Below the pieces are notes generated by a model. The model ran no database searches. It was not told where the DNA came from and was given only the letters and a program-made list of their open reading frames with translations. A stretch of 5,662 bases of DNA, taken from the NCBI GenBank assembly GCA_964641945.1, contig CAZXLQ010000313.1:1-5662 (forward strand), written 5' to 3'. The position numbers and the translations under genes are program-made. The DNA is from JADIYM01 sp964641945. GTDB lineage: Bacteria; Acidobacteriota; Blastocatellia; UBA7656; JADIYM01. Each line of letters opens with the position of its first letter. Position 1 is the stretch's first letter. This document shows, one piece after another, positions 1 to 5,662 of the stretch.

Positions 1-801
1 TCGGTCTGGATCCTCTGGCAGTTCAAGCAGTACATCGAGGAACCCGCGCCAACTCCGGCGAAGCCGGCGGAGTTCGATTTCGACAAGGCGCTCGTCACCG
101 TGGACGCGCCTCCTCCCGCGTCGAGCAAGCCCGAGCCTCAGGCCATCGACATGGTGCCGGACAATCGCCGGATGGGAGCGCTCGTGGTCATCTATCTGGT
201 CGTGATCGTCTTCTGGATGGTCTTCCACCAGAACGGATCGACGATGACCTACTGGGCCGACGAAAACACGGCGTGGAACGTCTCGGGCACGCTCTCGAAC
301 TTCATCAACCCGGCGTGGGTCATCCTGCTGACTTTCCCGCTCGTCGGATTCTGGAAATGGCTCGACTCGAAGGGCATGGAACCGGCGACGCCCACGAAAA
401 TGGTCTTCGGGATGGTCTTCACTGGCCTCGCGTTCATGATCCTCTTCGTTGCAGCGAAAGTCGGAGAAGCGAGCGTCACGGGCGCGGATCCGTATGCCTT
501 CGAGGTTTCGCCTCTCTGGCTTATCGGCGCTTACGGGGTGCTCACGCTCGGTGAGTTGATGCTGTCGCCGATGGGACTTTCTCTCGTATCGAAGGTCGCG
601 CCGGTCAGCAAGCGCGGTCTGATGATGGGAGGCTGGTTCGTCGCCACGGGCATCGGCAACAAGCTCACGCAGATCGGCGTGTTCTGGACGCAGTGGCTGC
701 ACTCGACGTTCTGGCTGATGCTGTCGATTGCGGCGCTGATCATGGCGGTAGTGCTCTTCTTCCTGCTCAAGCCGCTGAAGAAGGCAATGCCGGGGATCTG
801 A
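1..801 (+). CDS. POT/PTR-family proton-coupled oligopeptide transporter, C-terminal part (5' truncated)
   Basis: The reading frame is open from the first base to TGA at 799-801, giving 266 residues with no start in the window, so the gene is cut by the left edge. POT (PTR2) proteins are inner-membrane symporters that import di- and tripeptides with protons. Numbering from the first codon, residues 1-56 are a hydrophilic, proline-rich loop, followed by about six membrane segments (57-76, 102-119, 133-152, 169-190, 205-225, 234-256) and a short basic tail (KPLKKAMPGI). Family-like motifs are FWMVFHQNGS (71-80), resembling the mid-protein FEQ.GS region, and LTLGELMLSPMGLSLVSKVAP (181-201), resembling the late ELxLSPxGLS region. 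The N-terminal ExxER proton-coupling motif would lie upstream and cannot be checked. An internal GTG at 100 lies in the loop and is not a sensible start. Family assignment is firm; exact peptide specificity is not known. No functional link to the downstream exporter is evident. Confidence 0.88.
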   Translation, partial: SVWILWQFKQYIEEPAPTPAKPAEFDFDKALVTVDAPPPASSKPEPQAIDMVPDNRRMGALVVIYLVVIVFWMVFHQNGSTMTYWADENTAWNVSGTLSNFINPAWVILLTFPLVGFWKWLDSKGMEPATPTKMVFGMVFTGLAFMILFVAAKVGEASVTGADPYAFEVSPLWLIGAYGVLTLGELMLSPMGLSLVSKVAPVSKRGLMMGGWFVATGIGNKLTQIGVFWTQWLHSTFWLMLSIAALIMAVVLFFLLKPLKKAMPGI

Positions 802-902
802 CCAGAACCCCGACCGGAAGCGAGGGGCTTCCCCGATCCGTCAGTCTCGGCAAACGAGAGGGGAGGATCGGGGAGGCCCCTCGCTTCCGCTTGGGGTTCT
901 GG
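802..902. repeat. Large imperfect palindrome (hairpin repeat), possibly a dispersed planctomycete-type element
   Basis: The arms 802-839 and 865-902 pair over 38 positions: 35 Watson-Crick pairs, two G-T pairs (812/892 and 829/875) and one C-C mismatch (814/890). The loop is 25 nt (840-864) and contains a small nested hairpin, TCTCG at 845-849 with CGAGA at 855-859. The left arm can also fold on itself (GGAAGC 816-821 with GCTTCC 827-832), and the right arm nearly so, allowing a cloverleaf alternative. It starts directly after the transporter stop codon. No T-tract follows, so it is not a classical Rho-independent terminator, although such a stem could still slow transcription or protect the 3' end of the upstream mRNA. 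The minus strand reads NQNPKRKRGAS across it, a peptide I remember from planctomycete over-predictions; that suggests a family of dispersed copies but was not tested. The structure is certain; its family and role are inference. Confidence 0.85.
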
Positions 903-908
903 TTGTCG

Positions 909-923
909 TGACCTTCATGGTCA
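909..923. promoter_or_regulatory. Small inverted repeat just upstream of the adaptor gene
   Basis: TGACC at 909-913 and GGTCA at 919-923 form a perfect 5-bp inverted repeat around a 5-nt spacer, ending 9 nt before the adaptor start codon. It could be a small operator or a hairpin over the ribosome-loading region. It is short enough to occur by chance, and no promoter boxes were recognised beside it. The 903-932 leader holds nothing else I can identify, and no Shine-Dalgarno sequence is evident before the ATG at 933. Confidence 0.2.
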
Positions 924-932
924 AATGGCCAC

Positions 933-2117
933 ATGCCGAAGCCGCTTCGCGTCGTCCTCGTCCTGGCTCTCCTCGCGGTCGCCGGAACGCTGATCTGGTA
1001 CTTCGCGCTCCGCACACCGCCGGAACCGGCCGGGATCATCTCGGTCAGCGGCCGAATCGAAGGCGATGATGCGATCGTCTCGGCGAAAGTCGGCGGCCGG
1101 CTTCGCGAAATCAGCGTTCGCGAAGGCGATCGCGTCACGGCCGGACAGGTCGTCGCACTCCTCGACGACGACCAGGTTTCCGCTCGCATCGCGCAGGCCA
1201 GGTCCGGCGTCGATGCGGCCGCTGCCCGTCTCGATCGGGCTCGCCGGCAAATCGGCGTTCTCGAAGAACAACTCTCCCAGAGCCGTATCGGCGTCGATCA
1301 GTCCCGACTCGACGCACAGGGTCGCGTCGAGCAGGCCCGCGCACAGGTCGCCGCTGCCGAAGCCACGCTCGCTCAAGCCGAGGCGAACTGGCAGCAGGCC
1401 GTTTGGGACGCCGAACGATTCGAGAAACTCGCGAATGAAGGCCACGAGCCCGAGCGGCTGGCGAAGCAGACTCGATCCCAGGCCACTGCTCTCGAGGCCG
1501 CAGTGCGCGCAGCGCGCCGGCAGGTCGAAGCCGCCCGCGGTGCCCTCGAAGCCGCGACGGCGAGCCTCAAGAACCCCGCCGTTCGAACATCGCAATCCGC
1601 GGCCATCGAGCAGCAGATCGCTCAGGCGCGGACGGACATCACGGCGTTCGAGTCCGAGCTCGCAAGGGCGCGGGCACTCGTGGAGGAGGCCGAGGCCAGC
1701 CGCGCAGACCTGAGCGTGCGAGCGCCCTTCGAAGGAACCGTGGCAACGCGGGCCGCCGAGCCCGGCGAGGTCCTTGCTCCCGGAACTCCCATCGTCACCA
1801 TCGTAAACCTCGGCGACGTCTACATGCGCGGGTTCATTCCCGAAGGCGACATCGGTCGCGTGAAAATCGGGCAGGCCGCGCGGGTCTACCTCGATTCCAG
1901 TCCGTCCACGCCTATCGACGCCGAGGTCATCCGCATCGATCCCCAGGCATCGTTCACTCCCGAAAACACCTATTTCCGCGACGATCGGGTCAAGCAGGTC
2001 TTCGGAGTGAAGCTGCGCGTGAAAGGCGCCGAAGGCTTCGCCAAGCCGGGAATGCCCGCCGACGGCCAGATCCTCGTGGAAGGCGACGCATGGCCGGCAG
2101 CGCCGGGGACAAGGTGA
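933..2117 (+). CDS. ybhG: HlyD/YbhG-type periplasmic adaptor (membrane fusion protein) of an ABC exporter
   Basis: This 394-residue protein is a membrane-anchored adaptor expected to link an inner-membrane ABC transporter to an outer-membrane channel. Residues 1-4 are short and basic, and 5-26 form one hydrophobic signal anchor with no lipobox cysteine. Residues 36-80 are the first half of a lipoyl-like domain (SGRIEG...VGGRLREISVREGDRV). Residues 81-160 and about 174-257 are Ala/Glu/Arg/Gln-rich helices forming a long coiled-coil hairpin with its turn near 167-173. Residues 258-292 complete the lipoyl domain (VRAPFEGTVATRAAEPGEVL), and 293-385 form the beta-barrel region with FTPENTYFRDDRVKQVFGVK (341-360), a stretch resembling the YbhG FTP motif. 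ATG 933 is the only sensible start: an in-frame TGA lies at 909-911 and no ATG, GTG or TTG codon lies between in frame. No good Shine-Dalgarno is visible. The end overlaps the ATPase gene. The role as adaptor is secure; the ybhG symbol rests on order and motifs. Confidence 0.88.
   Translation: MPKPLRVVLVLALLAVAGTLIWYFALRTPPEPAGIISVSGRIEGDDAIVSAKVGGRLREISVREGDRVTAGQVVALLDDDQVSARIAQARSGVDAAAARLDRARRQIGVLEEQLSQSRIGVDQSRLDAQGRVEQARAQVAAAEATLAQAEANWQQAVWDAERFEKLANEGHEPERLAKQTRSQATALEAAVRAARRQVEAARGALEAATASLKNPAVRTSQSAAIEQQIAQARTDITAFESELARARALVEEAEASRADLSVRAPFEGTVATRAAEPGEVLAPGTPIVTIVNLGDVYMRGFIPEGDIGRVKIGQAARVYLDSSPSTPIDAEVIRIDPQASFTPENTYFRDDRVKQVFGVKLRVKGAEGFAKPGMPADGQILVEGDAWPAAPGTR
2078..2083 (+). 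promoter_or_regulatory. Shine-Dalgarno candidate for the ATPase gene at ATG 2090
   Basis: GGAAGG lies inside the end of the adaptor gene, 6 nt before ATG 2090, a workable ribosome-binding spacing. It favours the longer start of the ATPase. The competing start, GTG 2114, has only a G-rich GGGGAC stretch (2104-2109) four bases upstream but overlaps the adaptor stop codon as GTGA. Confidence 0.45.
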
Positions 2118-4084
2118 TTACGCCTTTTCCGCCAACGGAACCTCAGTCTGCATCGGCGGCGGCCGCGGACGGCCAGGCGATTCGCGTTCGGGAACTGCGA
2201 AAGCACTACGGAGATCTCGAAGCCGTCCGAGGCATCGATCTTGACGTCCGCTCCGGCGAGATCTTCGGCCTCATCGGCCCGGATGGCGCAGGAAAAACGA
2301 CGACGTTCCAGATCCTCGCCGGAGTCATGCCCGAGTCCTCGGGCCAGGTTTCGATCTTCGGCCAGATGCCGCTCGAGGCCCGGGCCACGGTTGGCTACCT
2401 GACCCAGGCCTTCAGTCTCTACGTCGATCTCAGCGTGGCGGAGAACGTTCGCTACATTGGCGAGCTCCGCCGCCTGTCCCTCCAGGAGATTCGCGAGCGC
2501 GGCGATCGCTACCTCGAAATGTTCGACATGCTGCAGTTTCGCGACCGTCTTGCCGGACGGCTCAGCGGCGGCATGAAGCAGAAGCTTGCGCTTGTGTGCG
2601 CGCTCATTGCGCGCCCGCAGGTGCTGCTGCTCGACGAGCCGACAACCGGCGTCGATCCCGTCTCCAGGCGGGAGTTCTGGGATGCGCTCGCCGAGCTCTC
2701 CGGCACGGGAATGACGATCGTCGTGGCGACACCGTATCTCGACGAGGCCGAGCGATGCAGCCGGCTCGCGTTGATGCACGAAGGGCGCCTTCACGACACC
2801 GGGACGCCGGCGGAGGTCCGGCAGCGTCCGCGTCTGCGACGCATACGGGTACGCACCGGGAATCTCGAGGCCGCGGAGCACATTCTCGAAGGCATCGACG
2901 GAGTTCGCGACACCCAGCGGTTCGGCGACAGCCTCGACGTGATGGTCGACGACGCGGCAGGGGGAGAATCGATCGCCAGCGAGGCGCTCGAGCGCGAGGG
3001 TGTGACGTTCACTGCCCTGAAGCCGGAGGCGCCGACACTCGAGAACGCATTCGTCGCCGTGCTGCGCTCAATTGGCGGTGAGATCGTCGTCCCCGCATTT
3101 CCGTTCGACAGAACACGCGACCCGGTCGAGCGAGGCGCCGTCGCCATCGGCGCCTACGGGATGCGCAAGTCGTTCGGCTCGTTCGAGGCCGTGCGCGACG
3201 TCACCGTCGAGGTCCGGCACGGCGAGGTGTACGGACTCTTGGGCGCGAACGGCGCCGGCAAGACGACGACCATAAAGATGCTCTGCGGCCTGCTCGAGCC
3301 GACGAGCGGCGACGTCGAACTGACCGGTGAGCGGGGATCGCTACGGTCCGGCGCCGTACGGTCGCGCATCGGCTACATGTCGCAGAAGTTTTCGCTCTAC
3401 GACGATCTGACGATCATCCAGAACCTGCGCTTCTTTGCTGGCGTCTACGGCGTGCCGCGTGAGGAGCGGGAGCGCCGGATAGCCTGGGTGCTCGAGGCAT
3501 CTGGCCTCGAGGGCCGGGAACACTCGATGACGGCATCGCTGCCCGGCGGCTGGAAGCAGCGCGTTGCGTTCGGCGCCTCGCTGATGCACGCGCCTTCCGT
3601 GCTGTTTCTCGATGAACCGACGTCGGGCGTCGATCCGCTGGCCCGTCGCGCGCTGTGGAAGATGATCAATGCGATGGCTGACCGTGGCGTCGCCGTGCTC
3701 GTGACGACGCATTACCTGGAGGAAGCGGAACAGTGCAACCGCCTCGGCTTCATGGCCGCCGGCGAAGTCGTCGCCGAAGGGTCGCCGACCGAGATGAAGG
3801 CAATGATGCGCGGCCGCCTCTTCGAGATCATCGTCGACAACGCGCGAGTTGCGACGCTCGCATTGCGGGACGCTCTCGGGCACGATCGCGTTTCGCAGTT
3901 CGGCGACCGCGTTCACGTGCAGTCCGAGTCTCCGGTGACTGATGCGACCACCGAGATTCGCGCCCTTCTCAATCAGGCTCGGGTCGAGGTCCTGCGCATC
4001 GAGGAGACGACTTTTTCGCTCGAGGACGTGTTCATCGATGTAGTCCATCGATCGCGAGACGAAGCGGCGGCGGAGGCATCGTGA
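2090..4084 (+). CDS. ybhF: Fused double ABC ATPase of a YbhF-type exporter
   Basis: This cytoplasmic protein of 664 residues carries two complete ABC ATPase domains in one chain and should power the two permeases encoded next. NBD1 (about 31-245) has Walker A GPDGAGKTT (63-71), Q106, signature LSGGM (158-162), Walker B LLLDEP (179-184, E183) and D-loop GVDP (187-190), but Pro215 occupies the switch-histidine position (ATPYLDEAE). NBD2 (about 352-568) has Walker A GANGAGKTT (385-393), Q432, an altered signature LPGGW (484-488), Walker B LFLDEP (505-510, E509), D-loop GVDP (513-516) and the switch His541 (TTHYLEEAE). After each NBD comes a similar accessory region (about 246-327 and 573-654) ending in parallel motifs TLENAFVAVL and SLEDVFIDVV, like the DUF4162-type tails of ABC-2 ATPases. 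GPDGAGKTT in NBD1 is also in E. coli YbhF as I remember it. ATG 2090 overlaps the adaptor by 28 nt with a GGAAGG upstream; GTG 2114 (residue 9) is an in-frame alternative. Confidence 0.93.
   Translation: MAGSAGDKVITPFPPTEPQSASAAAADGQAIRVRELRKHYGDLEAVRGIDLDVRSGEIFGLIGPDGAGKTTTFQILAGVMPESSGQVSIFGQMPLEARATVGYLTQAFSLYVDLSVAENVRYIGELRRLSLQEIRERGDRYLEMFDMLQFRDRLAGRLSGGMKQKLALVCALIARPQVLLLDEPTTGVDPVSRREFWDALAELSGTGMTIVVATPYLDEAERCSRLALMHEGRLHDTGTPAEVRQRPRLRRIRVRTGNLEAAEHILEGIDGVRDTQRFGDSLDVMVDDAAGGESIASEALEREGVTFTALKPEAPTLENAFVAVLRSIGGEIVVPAFPFDRTRDPVERGAVAIGAYGMRKSFGSFEAVRDVTVEVRHGEVYGLLGANGAGKTTTIKMLCGLLEPTSGDVELTGERGSLRSGAVRSRIGYMSQKFSLYDDLTIIQNLRFFAGVYGVPREERERRIAWVLEASGLEGREHSMTASLPGGWKQRVAFGASLMHAPSVLFLDEPTSGVDPLARRALWKMINAMADRGVAVLVTTHYLEEAEQCNRLGFMAAGEVVAEGSPTEMKAMMRGRLFEIIVDNARVATLALRDALGHDRVSQFGDRVHVQSESPVTDATTEIRALLNQARVEVLRIEETTFSLEDVFIDVVHRSRDEAAAEAS
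4072..4076 (+). promoter_or_regulatory. Shine-Dalgarno for the first permease
   Basis: GGAGG lies within the last codons of the ATPase gene, 4 nt before GTG 4081. The spacing is slightly short but the match is strong. It supports GTG 4081 as the start that overlaps the ATPase stop by 4 nt. Confidence 0.55.
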
Positions 4085-5184
4085 AGCGCATCTTCGCGCA
4101 GGCACGGAAGGAGCTGGCGCAGGTGCGCCGCGACAGGCTCGTCCTGTTTCTCGCGCTCGTCCTGCCGCAGATTCTGCTCGCGCTCTTCGGAACGGCTCTC
4201 TCCCTGACCGTGACGGACGTGCCGATCGTAATCCAGGACCTGGACCAGACCGCGTTTTCGCGCGCTTATTCGGATGCTTGGCGACAGACGCTGACGTTTC
4301 GCGTCGTCGAGCTAGGTTCGGACTCGCAGCCGATTGACGCGCTCGACAGCGGCGACGCCCGTGCCGCGATCATCATCCCCGAGAATTTCGAACGGGATGC
4401 GATCCGCGGCGTGCCGGCCGAGATCCAGATTCTCGTCGACGCGACCGACGCCAACACGGCTAACGTTCTGCGCGGCAACGCGTTCGGTGTCACGGCCAAC
4501 TTCGCCCGGTCGCAGCGCTCCGGTGCAGCGCCGGCCATCCGGCCGGAAACGCGCCTCTGGTTCAACCCGGGACGCGACTCGAAGCGGTTCGTGGGTCCCG
4601 GCGCATTCGCCGTGATGTTTGCGCTCTTCCCGCCCCTTCTGGCGGCCCTGGCGCTCTCCCGCGAGGGCGAGCAGAAGACAATCCTGCAGGTCTACGCGTC
4701 GAGCATCTCGGCGCACGAATACCTGATCGGCAAGACTGTCGCCTTCTGGCTGGTCGCAGTGGCGCAGTGGATGATCGGAGTCGCCGTGCTGCGCTTCATG
4801 TTCGGCATCTGGTTCGTGGCCGACCCAACGCCGCTTCTCGTAGGAACGGTGGCCTATCTGTTCTGCTGTGTTTCGTTCGGTGTGATGGTGGGAGCTGCGA
4901 TACCGAATCAGGCGGCGGCGATCCAGCTCGTGCAGATCGTGGGCTTCCTGCTGTCGTTCCTGCTCTCCGGCCTCATCTTCCCGATCTCGAACATTCCGGC
5001 GGCGCTCCGCTGGATTGCCCTGTTCGTTCCGGCGCGGTACTACATCGAGCTGTCGCGCGATGCATTCGTTCGCGGCGCCGGATGGTCCGCGATGTGGCAC
5101 GTACCGATCGTGTTGTCTGCGATCGGCCTCGTCTTCTTCCTGGTCGCATGGAAGCGGATGCGCAGAATGCAGGTGGCGGCGTGA
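4081..5184 (+). CDS. ybhS: ABC-2 family permease, first of a pair (YbhS-like)
   Basis: A 367-residue inner-membrane permease that should form half of the exporter channel. After an amphipathic, basic N-terminus (RIFAQARKELAQVRRDR) come TM1 (about 20-41), a large periplasmic domain (about 44-168, with IQDLDQ, AAIIIPENFERD and VDATDANTANVL), and five further segments: 171-191, 216-240, 249-271, 280-300 and 341-357. Between TM2 and TM3 lies LSREGEQKTILQVYASSIS (192-210), the conserved cytoplasmic Glu-rich coupling region of ABC-2 permeases. After TM5 comes SGLIFPISNIPAALRWIALF (296-315), the late family motif, followed by VPARYYIE. Length and topology are normal for YbhS/YbhR proteins. GTG 4081 is chosen because it gives the N-terminal coupling helix, overlaps the ATPase stop as GTGA and has GGAGG upstream. 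Which permease is the YbhS counterpart is inferred from gene order only. Confidence 0.92.
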   Translation: MKRIFAQARKELAQVRRDRLVLFLALVLPQILLALFGTALSLTVTDVPIVIQDLDQTAFSRAYSDAWRQTLTFRVVELGSDSQPIDALDSGDARAAIIIPENFERDAIRGVPAEIQILVDATDANTANVLRGNAFGVTANFARSQRSGAAPAIRPETRLWFNPGRDSKRFVGPGAFAVMFALFPPLLAALALSREGEQKTILQVYASSISAHEYLIGKTVAFWLVAVAQWMIGVAVLRFMFGIWFVADPTPLLVGTVAYLFCCVSFGVMVGAAIPNQAAAIQLVQIVGFLLSFLLSGLIFPISNIPAALRWIALFVPARYYIELSRDAFVRGAGWSAMWHVPIVLSAIGLVFFLVAWKRMRRMQVAA

Positions 5185-5662
5185 GGGCGATGCTTAACCG
5201 GCTGCTGAACGGGCGCCTCGCTCCTCTCTTCATCAAGGAGCTGACGCAGCTAGGCAGGAACCGCCGTCTCGTCGTGATGCTGATCGTTCCGCCGACGCTC
5301 CAGTTGCTGTTGTTCGGCTTCGCACTGAACCCCGAGGTAACCGGGCTGAAGCTGGCCGTCGTCGACGAGAGCCGCACGCAGGAGAGCCGGCAGCTCGTGT
5401 CGGCGTTCGGCGAGAGCGGCTCCTTTCTCATTCCTGCCCAGTACCCTTCGAGCGAGCAGGCGGGTGAGGCCATTGCGAACGGCGAAGCGGATGCGGCGCT
5501 GATCATTCCCTACGACTTCGCGGAGCGCCGGATCCGGGGTGAAACGGCGTCGATCCAGCTCCTCCTCGACGCGACGAATGCAAATACGGCTTCGATCGCT
5601 GGCGGGTATGCCGCGCGGATCGTCGAGTCGTTGAATCGGAGCCTTGCGGCGGAACGTCCCCG
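5181..5662 (+). CDS. ybhR: ABC-2 family permease, second of a pair (YbhR-like), 3' truncated
   Basis: The frame stays open from GTG 5181 to the right edge, giving 160 codons plus two bases, so only the N-terminal part is present. Visible are a basic amphipathic start (LAPLFIKELTQLGRNRR), TM1 (LVVMLIVPPTLQLLLFGFAL, about residues 32-51) and most of the periplasmic domain. It is clearly homologous to the preceding permease: VVDESRTQESRQL aligns with IQDLDQTAFSRAY, AALIIPYDFAERRIRG with AAIIIPENFERDAIRG, and IQLLLDATNANTAS with IQILVDATDANTAN. The remaining five membrane segments should follow beyond the window. GTG 5181 overlaps the previous stop by 4 nt (GTGA), matching the previous junction; ATG 5190 is an in-frame alternative but its GAGGG (5183-5187) sits only 2 nt away, too close for a normal ribosome site. 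The two permeases probably pair as a heterodimer. Confidence 0.9.
   Translation, partial: MRAMLNRLLNGRLAPLFIKELTQLGRNRRLVVMLIVPPTLQLLLFGFALNPEVTGLKLAVVDESRTQESRQLVSAFGESGSFLIPAQYPSSEQAGEAIANGEADAALIIPYDFAERRIRGETASIQLLLDATNANTASIAGGYAARIVESLNRSLAAERP

Noticed and set aside
802..902. Hairpin as a standard Rho-independent terminator
   Set aside because: The stem is much longer than usual and no T-rich run follows the right arm (it continues TTGTCGTGACC), so the canonical form is absent.
903..932. Promoter for the adaptor gene (TTGTCG at 903-908 as a -35 box)
   Set aside because: No plausible -10 box lies about 17 nt downstream, and the start codon would fall almost at once after it.
767..1189. 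Minus-strand open frame containing NQNPKRKRGAS
   Set aside because: The recognisable peptide is only the translation of the hairpin repeat, and the rest is antisense to the adaptor. I use it as a marker of the repeat, not as a gene.
921..1595. Minus-strand open frame (224 codons) opposite the adaptor gene
   Set aside because: It mirrors the repetitive coiled-coil coding sequence, and no start context or domain supports it.
1132..1740. Tandem DNA repeat within the adaptor gene
   Set aside because: The repetitiveness is at the amino-acid level (Ala, Glu, Arg and Gln heptads of a coiled coil); no exact DNA unit recurs in register.
1970..2881. Long minus-strand open frame (303 codons) across the adaptor end and ATPase
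   Set aside because: It lies opposite strongly supported coding sequence with clear ABC motifs, and its translation is low-complexity with no recognisable domain. Open antisense frames are common in high-GC genes.
4312..5100. Minus-strand open frame (262 codons) opposite the first permease
   Set aside because: The + strand permease is unambiguous. The antisense translation is charged and has no family features.
1..5662. CRISPR array, tRNA, rRNA or insertion-sequence genes
   Set aside because: No regularly spaced direct repeats, tRNA-like cloverleaf or transposase reading frame was seen; apart from 802-932 the window is filled by coding sequence.

Overview
The window is GC-rich and densely coding, with every supported gene on the + strand. 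It looks bacterial, and I favour a member of the Planctomycetota or a similar environmental high-GC lineage at moderate to low confidence. Two things point there. One is the large hairpin repeat at 802-902, whose minus-strand reading contains the peptide NPKRKRG, which I recall as a recurrent over-predicted peptide in planctomycete annotations. The other is the style of the peptide transporter (FHQNG motif). Neither was checked against a database.

Layout. Positions 1-801 hold the C-terminal half of a POT/PTR-family proton-coupled oligopeptide transporter, cut by the left edge. Positions 802-902 are almost entirely one imperfect palindrome (38-position arms around a 25-nt loop) that starts at the base after the transporter stop codon. 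About 30 nt later begins a tight four-gene operon: a periplasmic adaptor (HlyD/YbhG type, 933-2117), a fused double ABC ATPase (YbhF type, 2090-4084), and two ABC-2 permeases (YbhS and YbhR type, 4081-5184 and 5181 to the right edge, where the second is cut).

How the genes work together. Gene content and order match the Escherichia coli ybhG-ybhF-ybhS-ybhR exporter. The two homologous permeases should form the membrane channel. The one-chain double ATPase should supply both nucleotide-binding domains. The adaptor should extend the path across the periplasm, probably to a TolC-like outer-membrane channel that is not in this window. All three gene junctions carry a GTGA stop/start overlap, or the option of one, which suggests translational coupling. 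The substrate cannot be read from the sequence.

I did not find a clearly undescribed system. The points most worth a second look are the hairpin repeat filling the only intergenic gap, the asymmetric ATPase in which both degenerate motifs fall in the same composite ATP site, the second accessory domain at the ATPase C-terminus, and a substitution at the predicted adaptor tip.
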